A stretch of DNA of 43,629 bases from Micromonospora endophytica (GCF_003236305.1 NZ_POTX01000021.1:1-43629); one strand, 5' to 3'; positions 1 through 8,057 are shown, counted from the first letter of the stretch. Notes: generated by a model not told the origin, from the letters alone. Program-made: numbers and translations.

Positions 1-276
1 CCCGGCGGGAGACCCGGCGTGCGCCGTTGCCGTCGGAGACGCTGACCACGTCGGCGGTGAACAGCCGCTCCAACGCCGTCAGGTCGCCGGTGCGGGCGGC
101 GGTCAGGAAGGTGGCCAGCAGCCGCCGCTGGACGTCCTCCGGCACCGGCATCCTGCGGTCGCCGGCGACGTGCCTTCGCGCCCGGCTGACGAGCTGGCGC
201 ACGGCCGGTTCGGTCGACTGCAGGGGCGTGGGCGCACCCCCATGAAGATCGTCGCCGCCTCCTCGAGATCGCCCAC
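1..276 (-). pseudogene. ECF sigma factor (SigJ/ECF41-like) remnant with internal deletion, runs off left edge
   Basis: On the minus strand, a GTG at 276 preceded by GGGAGG opens a typical ECF41-type N-terminus (VGDLEEAATIFMGVRPR). That frame is lost around 225. In another frame the sequence continues as the end of the sigma region 4 helix (STEPAVRQLVSRARRHVAG) and the start of the SnoaL-like C-terminal domain (LLATFLTAARTGDLTALERLF). About 130 residues expected between these blocks, covering sigma regions 2 to 4.1, are absent, and the two parts are out of frame. I infer an inactivated sigma gene. Family knowledge: ECF41 factors need regions 2 and 4 for promoter binding, so this copy should not work. 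Confidence 0.7.
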
Positions 277-395
277 GCCGACCCTCCCGAAGATCGTCTC
301 CGTAGCCAGACTAACGCCCTGTCACATACCTCGGGGCCGTCTGGTCCTCGTATCGACAGCCAGCGCAAGACCTCCACCCGAGAGAGGAAAAGCCC

Positions 396-1103
396 ATGTC
401 CACCATCGTTCTCGTCCACGGTGCCTTCGCCGAATCCGTCAGCTGGAAGGGCGTCGTCGAGAGGCTGGCCGCCGTCGGCCACGACGTCGTCGCCGTCGCC
501 AACCCGCTGCGCGGCCTCGCCGGCGACGCCGCGTACGTCCGCGACATGATCGCCAGCCTCGCCGGCCCGGTCCTGCTGGTCGGCCACTCGTACGGCGGGA
601 TGGTGATCACCGAAGCGGCCGCCGGCAACGACGCCGTCACCGGGCTCGTCTACGTCTGCGCCTTCGCCCCCGACACCGGTGAGTCCGCGCTCGAGCTGTC
701 CACCCGGTTCCCCGGCAGCACCCTAGGCGCCGCTCTGACCGCCTACCCGGTCTCGACCGGCGGCAACGAGTTCGCCATCCGCAAGGACGCCTTCCACCGT
801 CAGTTCGCGGCCGACGTGCCCGCCGAGCAGGCCGCCGTGATGGCCGCGACCCAGCGCCCGGTCACCGAGGAGGCACTTTCCACCGGTCTGGTCACCGAGA
901 AGCCGGCTTGGCGGACCATTCCGTCCTGGTTCGTCTTCAGCGACCGGGACCTCAACATCCCCGTCGCCCTCCACCGGTTCATGGCGGAGCGCGCCGAGGC
1001 GCGCGGCGTACGCGAGATCCCCGGCGCCTCCCACGCGCTCAGTGTTTCCGAACCCGTCGCGGTCACCGAGACGATCCTCGGGGCCCTCGGGCATCGCTCG
1101 TAG
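396..1103 (+). CDS. alpha/beta hydrolase fold protein
   Basis: A 235-residue single-domain alpha/beta hydrolase. Visible features are the N-terminal strand and oxyanion-loop motif VLVHGAFAES (residues 5-14), the nucleophile elbow GHSYGG (about residues 65-70, Ser nucleophile), a candidate acid in FSDRDLN (about 180-186) and the catalytic His in GASHAL near the C-terminus. The start is ATG 396, with GAGAGAGGA upstream at suitable spacing. The length fits the compact esterase/haloperoxidase-like family. The substrate cannot be predicted. It stands alone between two decayed regions, and the sigma-factor remnant diverges from it upstream. Confidence 0.88.
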   Translation: MSTIVLVHGAFAESVSWKGVVERLAAVGHDVVAVANPLRGLAGDAAYVRDMIASLAGPVLLVGHSYGGMVITEAAAGNDAVTGLVYVCAFAPDTGESALELSTRFPGSTLGAALTAYPVSTGGNEFAIRKDAFHRQFAADVPAEQAAVMAATQRPVTEEALSTGLVTEKPAWRTIPSWFVFSDRDLNIPVALHRFMAERAEARGVREIPGASHALSVSEPVAVTETILGALGHRS

Positions 1104-1214
1104 CCGAAAGTAGTGCGCCGTTTCGGATGCCTACGTGCAAAGAGGTCACTGCATGGCGGTGGCTGGCGGGTGATCGAACGAGACCGGGCAGAGGAGAATG
1201 TACAGGGCATAGCC

Positions 1215-1232
1215 CAGGGCCCCGGCAAAGTC
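1215..1232. mobile_element. putative terminal inverted-repeat end of ISAs1-like element
   Basis: Read on the minus strand, the transposase remnant's stop codon runs straight into a sequence ending CCGGGGCCCTG. ISAs1/IS4-like elements often end in ...CCCTG, so this may be the element's right terminus. The opposite terminus was not found, so the assignment is tentative. Confidence 0.35.
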
Positions 1233-1478
1233 AGGTGATGCCGAGTAGCGCCAGCGGGCGGGTGCTGTCGCGGGCGTGATGCCGGTTGGCGGCGGCGATG
1301 TTGGTGACTCCGGTCAGGCGTAGGGCGCCGATGGCGGCGTTGCGCAGAGCGGCCATGACTTCGGGGCCGGTGCCGGTGCGGATCTGGCTGCGGATTCACG
1401 TCGCCAGTTGTGCTGGTTTCGCCTGATGGACGTGGAGATCGGTGATGGCGCAGACGGTCTCGGTGGTGACCGTTTCGG
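1231..1478 (-). pseudogene. ISAs1-family transposase remnant
   Basis: Reading the minus strand from about 1478 gives ETVCAITDLHVHQAKPAQLAT, then a stop (TGA), then [40 protein letters not shown] and [12 protein letters not shown] before the final TGA at 1231. This is the C-terminal part of an ISAs1-type DDE transposase. The block that normally sits between the two pieces, holding the conserved WIRxHWxIENxLHW signature and the third catalytic acid, is deleted, and an in-frame stop sits at the junction. The remnant abuts a truncated MFS gene at about 1479, so the insertion probably contributed to the decay of the transporter. Confidence 0.72.
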
Positions 1479-1663
1479 CTGGTCCAGGCCACCAGGAACG
1501 GCACGCCGAGGCCGGCGGAGATGCCGTACAGGGTGACCATCAGCCCGGCGGTGCCGACCGATATCTCCAGGCTGCTGCTGATCGCACTAAGCAGACCGAC
1601 CGGCATCAGCTCGGTGGTGACGAAGGTGAACAGGCTGGCAGTGATGACGGCAACACCCAACAT
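1479..1663 (-). pseudogene. MFS efflux transporter, N-terminal fragment
   Basis: The minus strand from ATG 1663 encodes about 60 residues with two hydrophobic helices, MLGVAVITASLFTFVTTELM then PVGLLSAISSSLEISVGTAGL, and the TLYGISAGLGVPFL stretch typical of DHA1-type major facilitator exporters. The reading frame runs into transposase sequence at about 1479, so some 85% of the protein is missing. Upstream it abuts the LysR remnant head to head with no proper intergenic region. LysR genes divergent from MFS exporters are a common pair, and both members are broken here. Confidence 0.72.
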
Positions 1664-1669
1664 GACCTC

Positions 1670-2246
1670 GCGGTCGGGCGCGTGCGCGGTCGCCTCGCCG
1701 TTGGCCTGATCCCCACCGTCGCCGCCGTCGATCTGCCGCAGGCCCTCCGCGACTTCCGTTGTCGCTACCCGGGCGTACGCATCAGCCTCCGGGTCGGCGC
1801 CAGCGAGGAACTCGTCGAACAGGTCAGGCAGGGGGCGATCGAGGTCGCCTTCCTCGGCCTGCCGACCACCGCCCGGCCCCGAGGGGTACACGCCCGTGCC
1901 CTGGCCCGCGACCGGCTCGTCGCCGCGGTCTCGCCGGATCATCCGCTCGCCGACGAGAGCGCCGTCGACCTGGCCCGGCTCGTTGGTGAGGTCTTCGTCG
2001 ACCTGCCCGCGAAGACTGCCGGCCGTATCCAGTCCGACCAGGCTTTCGCCGCCGCCGGCCTGACCCGCGACGTGGCCTTCGAGGTGACCAGTGCCTACCT
2101 GATGACCCGGCTCGTCGCGCAGAACCTCGGAGTAGCGCTCCTGCCGTCCGCATACGCTCCCCAGCTCACCGGCGTGACCACCATCGAAATCACCGACGCC
2201 CCGACCCGCGTCGAGTACGTCATCTGGAGCCGCGTGGCAGCGCCGG
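1670..2246 (+). pseudogene. LysR-family regulator, substrate-binding domain only
   Basis: The plus strand encodes a LysR effector-binding domain: VRGRLAVGLIPTVAAVDLP, YPGVRISLRVGASEELVEQV, IEVAFLGLP, RDRLVAAVSPDHPLADESAV, QNLGVALLPSAYAPQLTGV and VEYVIWSR. The N-terminal helix-turn-helix (about 85 residues) is missing, because coding sequence begins immediately after the MFS fragment on the other strand. The C-terminal end is also replaced after YVIWSR. The frame stays open beyond 2246, but that part is antisense to the TetR gene. It should be unable to bind DNA. Confidence 0.75.
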
Positions 2247-2290
2247 GTGGGCCGCGTGACCGGCTCCAGCCGGCCGCGCGGCCGTCCCCA

Positions 2291-2947
2291 TCAGGTGGCA
2301 GTGAGCGTCTCGGCCAGTCCGACAGCGGTCGACTGCAGCAGCAGTTGGAGCCGGGGACGGAAGTCGAAGGCGACGTGGCCCCATTCCGGCACCTGCTCAT
2401 ACAGCGACGCGAGGGTGGGAGTGGGGTTCGACACCTGCCAGAAGTTGGCGGCGAAGGCGAGTGTGGCCGCCAGCAGCGCCTGGATCTGGTCGACGGTCAT
2501 GCTGCTCGCCCGGTCCAGGGCGGCCACGATCTCGTCGTAGGCGGCGAATGCCTTGGTCTTGTACTGCCGGGCGCGCTCGATGTCGACGTCGCCTTCCAGG
2601 CTCAGCGTCACGTGGGTCAGCAGGTCGCAGAAGACCGGCAGGGACGCGATGGTGTCGGCCAGCACCAGAGCCACCTCGCGCGGCCCGAGGCCGTCGCTGT
2701 CGCGTACCTTGTCGGTGATCGCCGCGCTCCACTGCTGCCAGCCGCGTTCGGCCAGTTCGAGAAGCAACTCCTCCTTGCTGGCGTAGTAGCGCCGCACCCC
2801 CGTGCGGTGCAGGCCGGCTCGCTCGGTGACCGGGGCCAGCGTCACGAACCGGACGCCACCCCGCTCGAGGGCCACCGCTTCGGCGGCCACCAGCAAATCC
2901 TCGGAACGACGCTGCTTGTCATCGATCGATCGTGCCCGCTGACGCAT
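2291..2947 (-). CDS. TetR/AcrR family transcriptional regulator
   Basis: A 218-residue TetR-family repressor. Residues 1-60 hold the helix-turn-helix (SEDLLVAAEAVALERGG, FVTLAPVTERAGLHRTGVRRYYASKEELL). The remainder is an all-helical ligand and dimerisation domain. I chose ATG 2947 (MRQRARS), because a further upstream start at 3004 would lie inside the inverted-repeat operator. It is divergent from the quinone oxidoreductase at 3046, with 98 bp between the starts. That gap contains an 11-bp-arm inverted repeat, so it most likely represses the neighbouring oxidoreductase/hydrolase pair. The ligand is unknown. Confidence 0.87.
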   Translation of the reverse strand: MRQRARSIDDKQRRSEDLLVAAEAVALERGGVRFVTLAPVTERAGLHRTGVRRYYASKEELLLELAERGWQQWSAAITDKVRDSDGLGPREVALVLADTIASLPVFCDLLTHVTLSLEGDVDIERARQYKTKAFAAYDEIVAALDRASSMTVDQIQALLAATLAFAANFWQVSNPTPTLASLYEQVPEWGHVAFDFRPRLQLLLQSTAVGLAETLTAT

Positions 2948-3000
2948 GACCCCACCATAACGCACCTTGCGCTGCGCTACGTCTTCCGCATATGCTGACG

Positions 3001-3032
3001 CCACTTAACGCTACACAGAGTGCGTTAAGTGG
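3001..3032. promoter_or_regulatory. inverted repeat, probable TetR operator
   Basis: CCACTTAACGC (3001-3011) and GCGTTAAGTGG (3022-3032) form a perfect 11-bp inverted repeat with a 10-bp spacer. It lies between the divergent tetR-type gene (start 2947) and the oxidoreductase (start 3046). Its AT-containing core contrasts with the GC-rich background. The position and symmetry suit a TetR-family operator. Binding is inferred. Confidence 0.7.
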
Positions 3033-3045
3033 GGAGGGAGCCGCC

Positions 3046-4026
3046 ATGAAGGCTGTACAGGTAACTGAGTTCGGCGAGGCGAAGGTCCTGGCGCTCACGG
3101 AGCTGCCGGACCCCGAGCTCGGGCCCGGCCAGGTGGCGATCGACGTGACCCACGCCGCGGTCGGGCTGATCGACGTCTACCTCCGGCAGGGGCTGTACGA
3201 CGGCGTGCCCGGTCTGCCGCAGCCGCCGTACGTCCCTGGCCTCGAGGTCGCCGGCACGGTCCGGGCCCTCGGCGAGGGCGTCACCGATCTGACGATCGGC
3301 GAGAAGGTGGTGACCCTGTCGGCGTCGGCCACCGGCGGCTACGCATCGGTGTATGTCAGCGACCGGGCCAGGGTGCTGTCGACCCAAGCCTACGACCTCG
3401 ACCCCGCGCTGGCGGTGGCCGTCGTGCCCAACGCGCTGATGGCCCATGTCGCTCTCACCGGCCCGATCCAGCTGCACCCGGGGGAGCGGGTCCTGGTGCA
3501 CGGGGCGTTCGGCGCGCTCGCGGCGGCGTTCCCCGGTGTCGCCAAGCAGCTCGGGGCGTCCCGGGTGGTCGGCACTGTCCGCAATGATCGGGTGGCCGCG
3601 GCAGCCACCAGCAGGCTGCCGTACGACCAGATCGTCGACTCGGCCACCATGCTGAGCGTCCTCGGCGACGAGAAGTTCGACGTGGTCGTCGACCCGGTCG
3701 GCGGGCAGGTCCGCACCGAGAGCCTGCAACTGCTCGCCCCGGGCGGCCGGCTGCTGCTGGTCGGCAACGCCAGCGGCGAGTGGGAGCACGGCGTCAACGG
3801 CAACACGATCTGGCAGGGCAACTTCATCGTGGCCGGCTTCAACGCCGGTGGCTACCTGCCGGCGCACCCGGAAGCCGTCCCCGCCGCCGCGGCCGCCGCC
3901 CTGACCGCCGCGTCCTCCGGGCTCGCCGACACCGAGATCGAGTTGCTGCCCCTCGCGCAGGCGGCGACCGCTCACCAGCGACTGCAGGAGCACACGGCCC
4001 AGGGCCGCGTCGTCCTCGTCCCGTGA
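3046..4026 (+). CDS. NADPH:quinone oxidoreductase / zinc-independent MDR alcohol dehydrogenase
   Basis: A 326-residue medium-chain dehydrogenase/reductase of the quinone oxidoreductase type. The GroES-like N-terminal domain includes PYVPGLEVAGTVRALGEGV. The Rossmann domain follows, with a dinucleotide loop HPGERVLVHGAFGALAAAF, then FDVVVDPVGG and GGRLLLVGNASG. No zinc-binding cysteine cluster is present, as expected for this subfamily. ATG 3046 follows GGAGGGAG. The operator-like inverted repeat lies just upstream. The hydrolase gene begins 56 bp downstream on the same strand, so the two are probably co-transcribed and TetR-controlled. The natural substrate is unknown. Confidence 0.87.
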   Translation: MKAVQVTEFGEAKVLALTELPDPELGPGQVAIDVTHAAVGLIDVYLRQGLYDGVPGLPQPPYVPGLEVAGTVRALGEGVTDLTIGEKVVTLSASATGGYASVYVSDRARVLSTQAYDLDPALAVAVVPNALMAHVALTGPIQLHPGERVLVHGAFGALAAAFPGVAKQLGASRVVGTVRNDRVAAAATSRLPYDQIVDSATMLSVLGDEKFDVVVDPVGGQVRTESLQLLAPGGRLLLVGNASGEWEHGVNGNTIWQGNFIVAGFNAGGYLPAHPEAVPAAAAAALTAASSGLADTEIELLPLAQAATAHQRLQEHTAQGRVVLVP

Positions 4027-4082
4027 GACCGCTTCACCCCTCGGCCCCCGCACCGCCTCGTCCTAATCAACAGGAGACCATC

Positions 4083-5741
4083 GTGAGCACCCGCCCCAAG
4101 AATAATTTCGTCCCGAAACTGGCCGGTCGGCTCGGGCAGCGAATGCTGAAGCTTCCGCCGGCCGTCACCCGCGAGGTGACGGTGGAACGGGACATCCCGA
4201 TCACGGTCGAGGACGGGGTCACCCTGCTCGCCGACCACTGGGCGCCCGCGGGCTCCGCCGGCATCCCGCTGGAGCAGCTGCCCACCGTGGTGGTGCGGAC
4301 CGCGTACGGGCCGGGTGGCCCGCTGGGGTGGATGTACGGCCGGGCCATCGCCGAGCGCGGCATGCATGTGCTGATGGTGCGCAGCCGGGGCACGTTCGGC
4401 TCCGGTGGCACGTTCCTGGCCATGCGGCACGAGCGGGAGGACGGGCTGGCCACCTTGCGCTGGCTGGCGGACCAGACGTGGGCCAAGGGCGGCGTGGTGC
4501 TGGCCGGCTCCAGCTACTTCGGTTACACCCAGTGGGCGGTCGCCGCTGAGGCGCCGGTGCAGGTCAAAGCCATGGTTCCGCACATCACGTCGTCGCGGCT
4601 GGCGCTGACCCTGCTGCGTCCCGGTCGTTTCGAGCTCGACACGCTGACCAACTGGGTGTGGAACACCGAGACGCAGGAGCGACCGCGGGCGTTGCTGCGG
4701 TCCATGCTGGGCCTGGACCGTAAGCGCGTCGCCGCGGCGATGAACACGCTCCCGTTGACCGGTGTGGACAAGGCGCTGCTCGGTCACGAGTCGCCGTTCT
4801 TCCAGGAGACGTTGCGTTATGACCAGAACGACCCGTACTGGAAGGACGAGGACCACAGCGGCGCCGTCGGTGACGTGACCGTGCCGGTCAGCTCGATCAC
4901 CGGGTGGTACGACATCTTCCTGACCGACCAGCTGCGCGACTTCCAGGCCCTGGCCGCAGCCGGCCGCAACCCCCGGCTGACCGTCGGCCCGTGGTGGCAC
5001 GCCGACCCCATGGGCATGGGCGCCGCGATCGAGCAGGTGGTTGATTGGGGGGCCGCGCTCGCGCGAGGAGAGCAGCCGGCCGACCGGGCGCCGGTGCGGT
5101 TGTTCGTGATGGGTGTCGGGCAGTGGCGTGACTTCGACCAGTGGCCGCCGGCGGGGTACCCGCAGCAGCGCTGGCACCTGCGTTCCGGCGGTGCGCTGGA
5201 GCGGGGTGTGAACCCGGCCTCGCCGCCGAGCACCTTCACCTACGACCCGAACGACCCGACCCCGTCGGTGGGCGGGCCGAAGCTGGACGGTAACGGTCCC
5301 GGCCCCAAGGACAACCGGCCGCTGGAGAAGCGGGCGGACGTGTTGACCTTCACCTCACCGGTGCTCGAGTCCGACCTGGAGGTCGTCGGGCAGGTCACGG
5401 CGCAGGTGTGGCTGCGTGCCGACCGGCCCAGCAACGACCTGTTCGTCCGGCTGTGCGACGTCGACGAGCGCGGCAAGTCGATCAACGTGTGCGACGACCT
5501 GGTCACCGTTCGGCCCGACGGCACGACCGAGGTGACCGTGGAGCTGTCACCCACCGCGTACGTCTTCCGGCGCGGTCACCGCCTGCGCGTTCAGGTGTCC
5601 GCCGGGGCGTTTCCCCGGTTCGCCCGCAACCTCGGCGGGGACGAGCCGGTCGCGACCGCCACGACCGTCCACGTCACCCACCTCGAGATCCTGCACGATG
5701 GCGACCACCCCTCCGCGATCCTGTTGCCGGCGAAGGCCTGA
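4083..5741 (+). CDS. CocE/NonD family hydrolase (S15 X-Pro dipeptidyl-peptidase fold)
   Basis: A 552-residue alpha/beta hydrolase with a C-terminal jelly-roll domain. The nucleophile motif GSSYFG lies near residue 140-145. The candidate acid is in ITGWYDIF and the catalytic His in GPWWHAD. The C-terminal X-Pro/CocE beta domain (about residues 410-550) includes LTFTSPVLESDLEVVGQVTA, PSNDLFVRLCDV and FRRGHRLRVQVS. The start is GTG 4083, after CAGGAGACC. Family knowledge: such proteins cleave acyl esters or amides, the best known being cocaine esterase and glutaryl acylases. No signal peptide is evident, so it is probably cytosolic. It is downstream of the quinone oxidoreductase in the presumed TetR operon. 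Confidence 0.87.
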   Translation: MSTRPKNNFVPKLAGRLGQRMLKLPPAVTREVTVERDIPITVEDGVTLLADHWAPAGSAGIPLEQLPTVVVRTAYGPGGPLGWMYGRAIAERGMHVLMVRSRGTFGSGGTFLAMRHEREDGLATLRWLADQTWAKGGVVLAGSSYFGYTQWAVAAEAPVQVKAMVPHITSSRLALTLLRPGRFELDTLTNWVWNTETQERPRALLRSMLGLDRKRVAAAMNTLPLTGVDKALLGHESPFFQETLRYDQNDPYWKDEDHSGAVGDVTVPVSSITGWYDIFLTDQLRDFQALAAAGRNPRLTVGPWWHADPMGMGAAIEQVVDWGAALARGEQPADRAPVRLFVMGVGQWRDFDQWPPAGYPQQRWHLRSGGALERGVNPASPPSTFTYDPNDPTPSVGGPKLDGNGPGPKDNRPLEKRADVLTFTSPVLESDLEVVGQVTAQVWLRADRPSNDLFVRLCDVDERGKSINVCDDLVTVRPDGTTEVTVELSPTAYVFRRGHRLRVQVSAGAFPRFARNLGGDEPVATATTVHVTHLEILHDGDHPSAILLPAKA

Positions 5742-5815
5742 ACCCTGTCCTCAGTCGGTGGTGTCGCCTGCCACCATGATCGCCACCCTCCGCGTCCCCA
5801 CCAGCGGCACCATCC

Positions 5816-5952
5816 GTGCTCATCATGGACGAGCCGTCGTCCGTCCTCCACCCCCGCGCCGAGGACGCCCTCTTCCAGGCCATCCGGGACCGGCGGGGGC
5901 TCGGCATCACGATCCTGATCACTCACCGGCTGGCCAACGTCCGGCATCTCCG
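5816..5952 (+). pseudogene. ABC transporter ATPase, C-terminal fragment
   Basis: A stretch of about 45 residues encodes a Walker B and D-loop (VLIMDEPSSVLHPRAEDALF) and an H-loop switch (ITILITHRLANVRH) of an exporter-type ABC ATPase. No Walker A, Q-loop or signature motif occurs upstream. After VRH the homology stops, without the usual final 40-50 residues. It is an isolated relic between the CocE-type hydrolase and the DinB-like gene, and was probably left by a deletion. Confidence 0.65.
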
Positions 5953-6144
5953 TAAAACTCGCCAGGGCACGTCTGTTCGCGTTCCCGCCCCGACTCCGAC
6001 CTACCAGCCGCACGGGACCGACTATCGATGTCCGATGGCAAGCACGCAGCGGCAGATGCGTAGAACGGCCGGTCCAGCCGGGTGCTGATCTTGCAGGCAA
6101 CGCCTCGCAGAAATGGCTCGGGCGCATAAGGAAGACTGGCAGGC

Positions 6145-6735
6145 ATGGCTGATCTGGGCGACCCGAAGGCTGCGCTGCACCACTACCTCCAGGCGACTCG
6201 CGACAACCTGATCTGGAAGCTCGACGGGCTGAGCGAACGCGAGGCCAGGCTGCCCCGCACCGCGACCGGCAACAACCTGCTGGGAGTCCTCAAGCACTGC
6301 CTCAACGTCGAAGCCGGCTACTTCGGGCCTGTCTTCGGGCGGGAGTTCCCGATGCCTGAGGAACTGGTCCCCATGCAGGCGTTCGAGGAGGACCCGCAGG
6401 CAGACTGGTACGCGCAGGAGGGCGAGACGAAGAATGGGCTGATCAACCTGTATCGCCGTGTCGGGGTGTTCGCGGACCAGACGATCGAACAGCTACCCCT
6501 TGACGCGCCAGGGCAGGTGCCGTGGTGGCGCCCAGGCGAACAGGACGTGACGCTGCACAGGATCATCATCCACGTGACCACCGACCTCGCTCGTCACGCC
6601 GGTCACGCCGACATCATGCGCGAGCAGCACGACAGGGCGATCGGCTTGCGGCGGGAGAACTCTGGCGTCCCCCACGACTACGACTGGCCGGCGTACGTCA
6701 CCAAGCTGACGAAGCTCGCTGACCGGTTCGGTTAA
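6145..6735 (+). CDS. DinB/DUF664 family protein
   Basis: A 196-residue four-helix-bundle protein of the DinB/DfrB-like metalloenzyme superfamily. Visible features are LQATRDNLIWKLDGLSE in the first helix, LGVLKHCLNVEAGYFG with a candidate metal-ligand His, and HVTTDLARHAGHADIMRE with the paired histidines that usually complete the metal site. Family knowledge: actinobacterial members include mycothiol-dependent transferases, but most are uncharacterised. ATG 6145 is preceded by AAGGAAGA. It is a single gene, followed by two hairpins. Confidence 0.88.
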   Translation: MADLGDPKAALHHYLQATRDNLIWKLDGLSEREARLPRTATGNNLLGVLKHCLNVEAGYFGPVFGREFPMPEELVPMQAFEEDPQADWYAQEGETKNGLINLYRRVGVFADQTIEQLPLDAPGQVPWWRPGEQDVTLHRIIIHVTTDLARHAGHADIMREQHDRAIGLRRENSGVPHDYDWPAYVTKLTKLADRFG

Positions 6736-6850
6736 CCACCCCGGTCCCCCCTCGATACAGGCAGAGAGGCCAGTATCCGCTCATCGGCATGAGCGTGTAC
6801 CGCGTCAGGTCGTGGAGGCGCGTCCGGCTGAGGGAGGCTCGTGTGCAAAG

Positions 6851-6881
6851 ACGGGTCCCGAACGCCTGGTTCGGGACCCGT
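6851..6881. terminator. perfect 13-bp hairpin
   Basis: ACGGGTCCCGAAC (6851-6863) pairs perfectly with GTTCGGGACCCGT (6869-6881) across a 5-nt loop. There is no U-run on either side, as is usual for actinobacterial terminators. It probably ends the DinB-like transcript. Confidence 0.6.
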
Positions 6882-6970
6882 CAAGTTCGGCTGCGCGTCA
6901 GTCGAGCGGGATGACGTCGATCAGGCCTAATCCGGGTTGATGATCGATTTATGTCGATTCGGACACGGTA

Positions 6971-7026
6971 ACCCCCACCAAAGCCGTTCATGTTTCGAGC
7001 GGTTCGGGTGGGGGTCGTTGCTTTTG
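6971..7026. terminator. long hairpin with T-rich tail, convergent terminator
   Basis: ACCCCCACC (6971-6979) pairs with GGTGGGGGT (7007-7015). The inner part can pair partially (AAGCCGTT against AGCGGTT). A T-rich stretch GTTGCTTTT follows on the plus strand. It lies between convergent genes. Confidence 0.5.
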
Positions 7027-7080
7027 GCGTGGGATTCGTGCTGGCATCGGCTGGCGGTTGAGAACTGCTGTGCGCCGGGG

Positions 7081-7391
7081 TCAGAGGTCAAGCCCTGACG
7101 ATGCCGGTACGCGGGATCGGTGATCGCGGCATAGTCGGCGGACAGTTGCGGTCAGTTCCTGGTTGCCGCGCCCCCAGCCCTGGTCCCATTCGTCCACGAT
7201 GACGTGTAGGTCGGTGAACGGGCTGCGCCAGATCTCGTCGAGGTCCCGGTGCCGTCGAGTCCGGCGAGTTCACGCAGCGCCGGCCCGTCGTGTCCGGTGG
7301 TGAGCCAGTCTGCCGCGTACCAGGGCACTCGCTCGACGTCGAGGTTGCCCAGCGTGTGTTCGGCGGTGACCAGGTGCGGTGGCTTAGCCAT
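7081..7391 (-). pseudogene. hypothetical protein, frameshifted, coupled to NADAR gene
   Basis: From ATG 7391 the minus strand reads MAKPPHLVTAEHTLGN, PWYAADWLTTGHDGPALREL and AGLDGTG. The plausible continuation DLDEIWRSPFTDLHVIVDEW, DQGWGRGNQELTATVRRLC ending at TGA 7081 is in another frame. The switch lies near 7247, where GGCACCGGGACC appears to hold two extra bases. The start overlaps the stop of the NADAR gene (ATGGCTAA), which suggests translational coupling. I do not recognise the family; the sequence is Trp- and acidic-rich. It is either a true frameshift mutation or a sequencing error. Confidence 0.5.
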
Positions 7392-7959
7392 CGGCCGGTT
7401 CCTGTTCGTGCATGGTGGCGCGGGTTTGCATGAGTGCGAAGCCGAGCAGGTTCAGGCCGCGCCAGCGTGTGGGGTTGGTGGCGTGGGGGTGGTCGGCGGC
7501 CAGGCCGATGCCCCAGATCCGGTCCAGCGGGCTGGCTTCCACGAGCACCCGTTTGCCGGTGGCGAGCAGGTAGGTGCGCAGCGCGGGGTGTTGGCCGAAC
7601 TTCGCCATGCTTGCGGTGACCACGATCTCGTAGCGGTGCTGCTCCCACGTCTGCTGGTCGAAACCGGTGACTTGCCGGCCCAGCGTCTTTGCCGCGTGCG
7701 GGTGCGTTGTCGTCAGGATCTTGGCGGCTGTGGGATGGTCGTCGAAGAGGGTGGCTTTGCGCCACATCATGTAGTGCTCGGCGGTGGCGAAGCGCCGGCC
7801 GTCGATGGTGAAAGGTGCCGGCCACCACTGGCTCAGGCATCCGGCCCCGATGCCGCCGTCGCGCTGCGGCCGGTGGCCCCAGAACAACAGGAACTTCACC
7901 CGGGCCCCGGTACGCATCACGGCGGTCAGGTCGGCGACGCTGTTTGCTGACGTGACCAT
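7384..7959 (-). CDS. NADAR (YbiA-like) domain protein
   Basis: A 191-residue protein with the complete NADAR fold: FLLFWGHRP, CLSQWWPAPFTIDGRRFATA, the AEHYMMWRKA core, ASMAKFGQHPALRTYLLATG, and DRIWGIGL followed by RGLNLLGFALMQ. Family knowledge: NADAR proteins act on ADP-ribosyl or riboflavin-intermediate N-glycosides. YbiA clears toxic riboflavin intermediates, and some NADARs reverse guanine ADP-ribosylation as antitoxins of DarT. No DarT gene is visible here. The downstream frameshifted gene overlaps its stop codon. The start is ATG 7959. Confidence 0.88.
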   Translation of the reverse strand: MVTSANSVADLTAVMRTGARVKFLLFWGHRPQRDGGIGAGCLSQWWPAPFTIDGRRFATAEHYMMWRKATLFDDHPTAAKILTTTHPHAAKTLGRQVTGFDQQTWEQHRYEIVVTASMAKFGQHPALRTYLLATGKRVLVEASPLDRIWGIGLAADHPHATNPTRWRGLNLLGFALMQTRATMHEQEPADG

Positions 7960-8057
7960 GCGTGCGAGTGTGCGGCAGCAGTGGGTGTCACCGCATCGTC
8001 AATACCGCGCGCCGATCTCGGTCACCTCGCTGACGACGTCACGCTCGTCGAAGGGTG

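Larger units (their letters stand above)
6736..7080. other. intergenic region with two hairpins
   Basis: No convincing gene lies in these 345 bases. They separate the plus-strand DinB-like gene from the minus-strand NADAR pair. Two strong hairpins are present and are listed separately. The part between them is relatively AT-rich. Confidence 0.6.

Noticed and set aside
800..1942. A 380-codon minus-strand open frame
   Set aside because: It only links antisense of the hydrolase, parts of the transposase region and the MFS fragment. Only the MFS segment (1479-1663) looks like protein; the rest is low-complexity Arg/Pro shadow sequence.
1442..2998. A 518-codon plus-strand open frame as one protein
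   Set aside because: Only 1670-2246 matches LysR. The first part is antisense to the MFS fragment and the last part antisense to the TetR gene.
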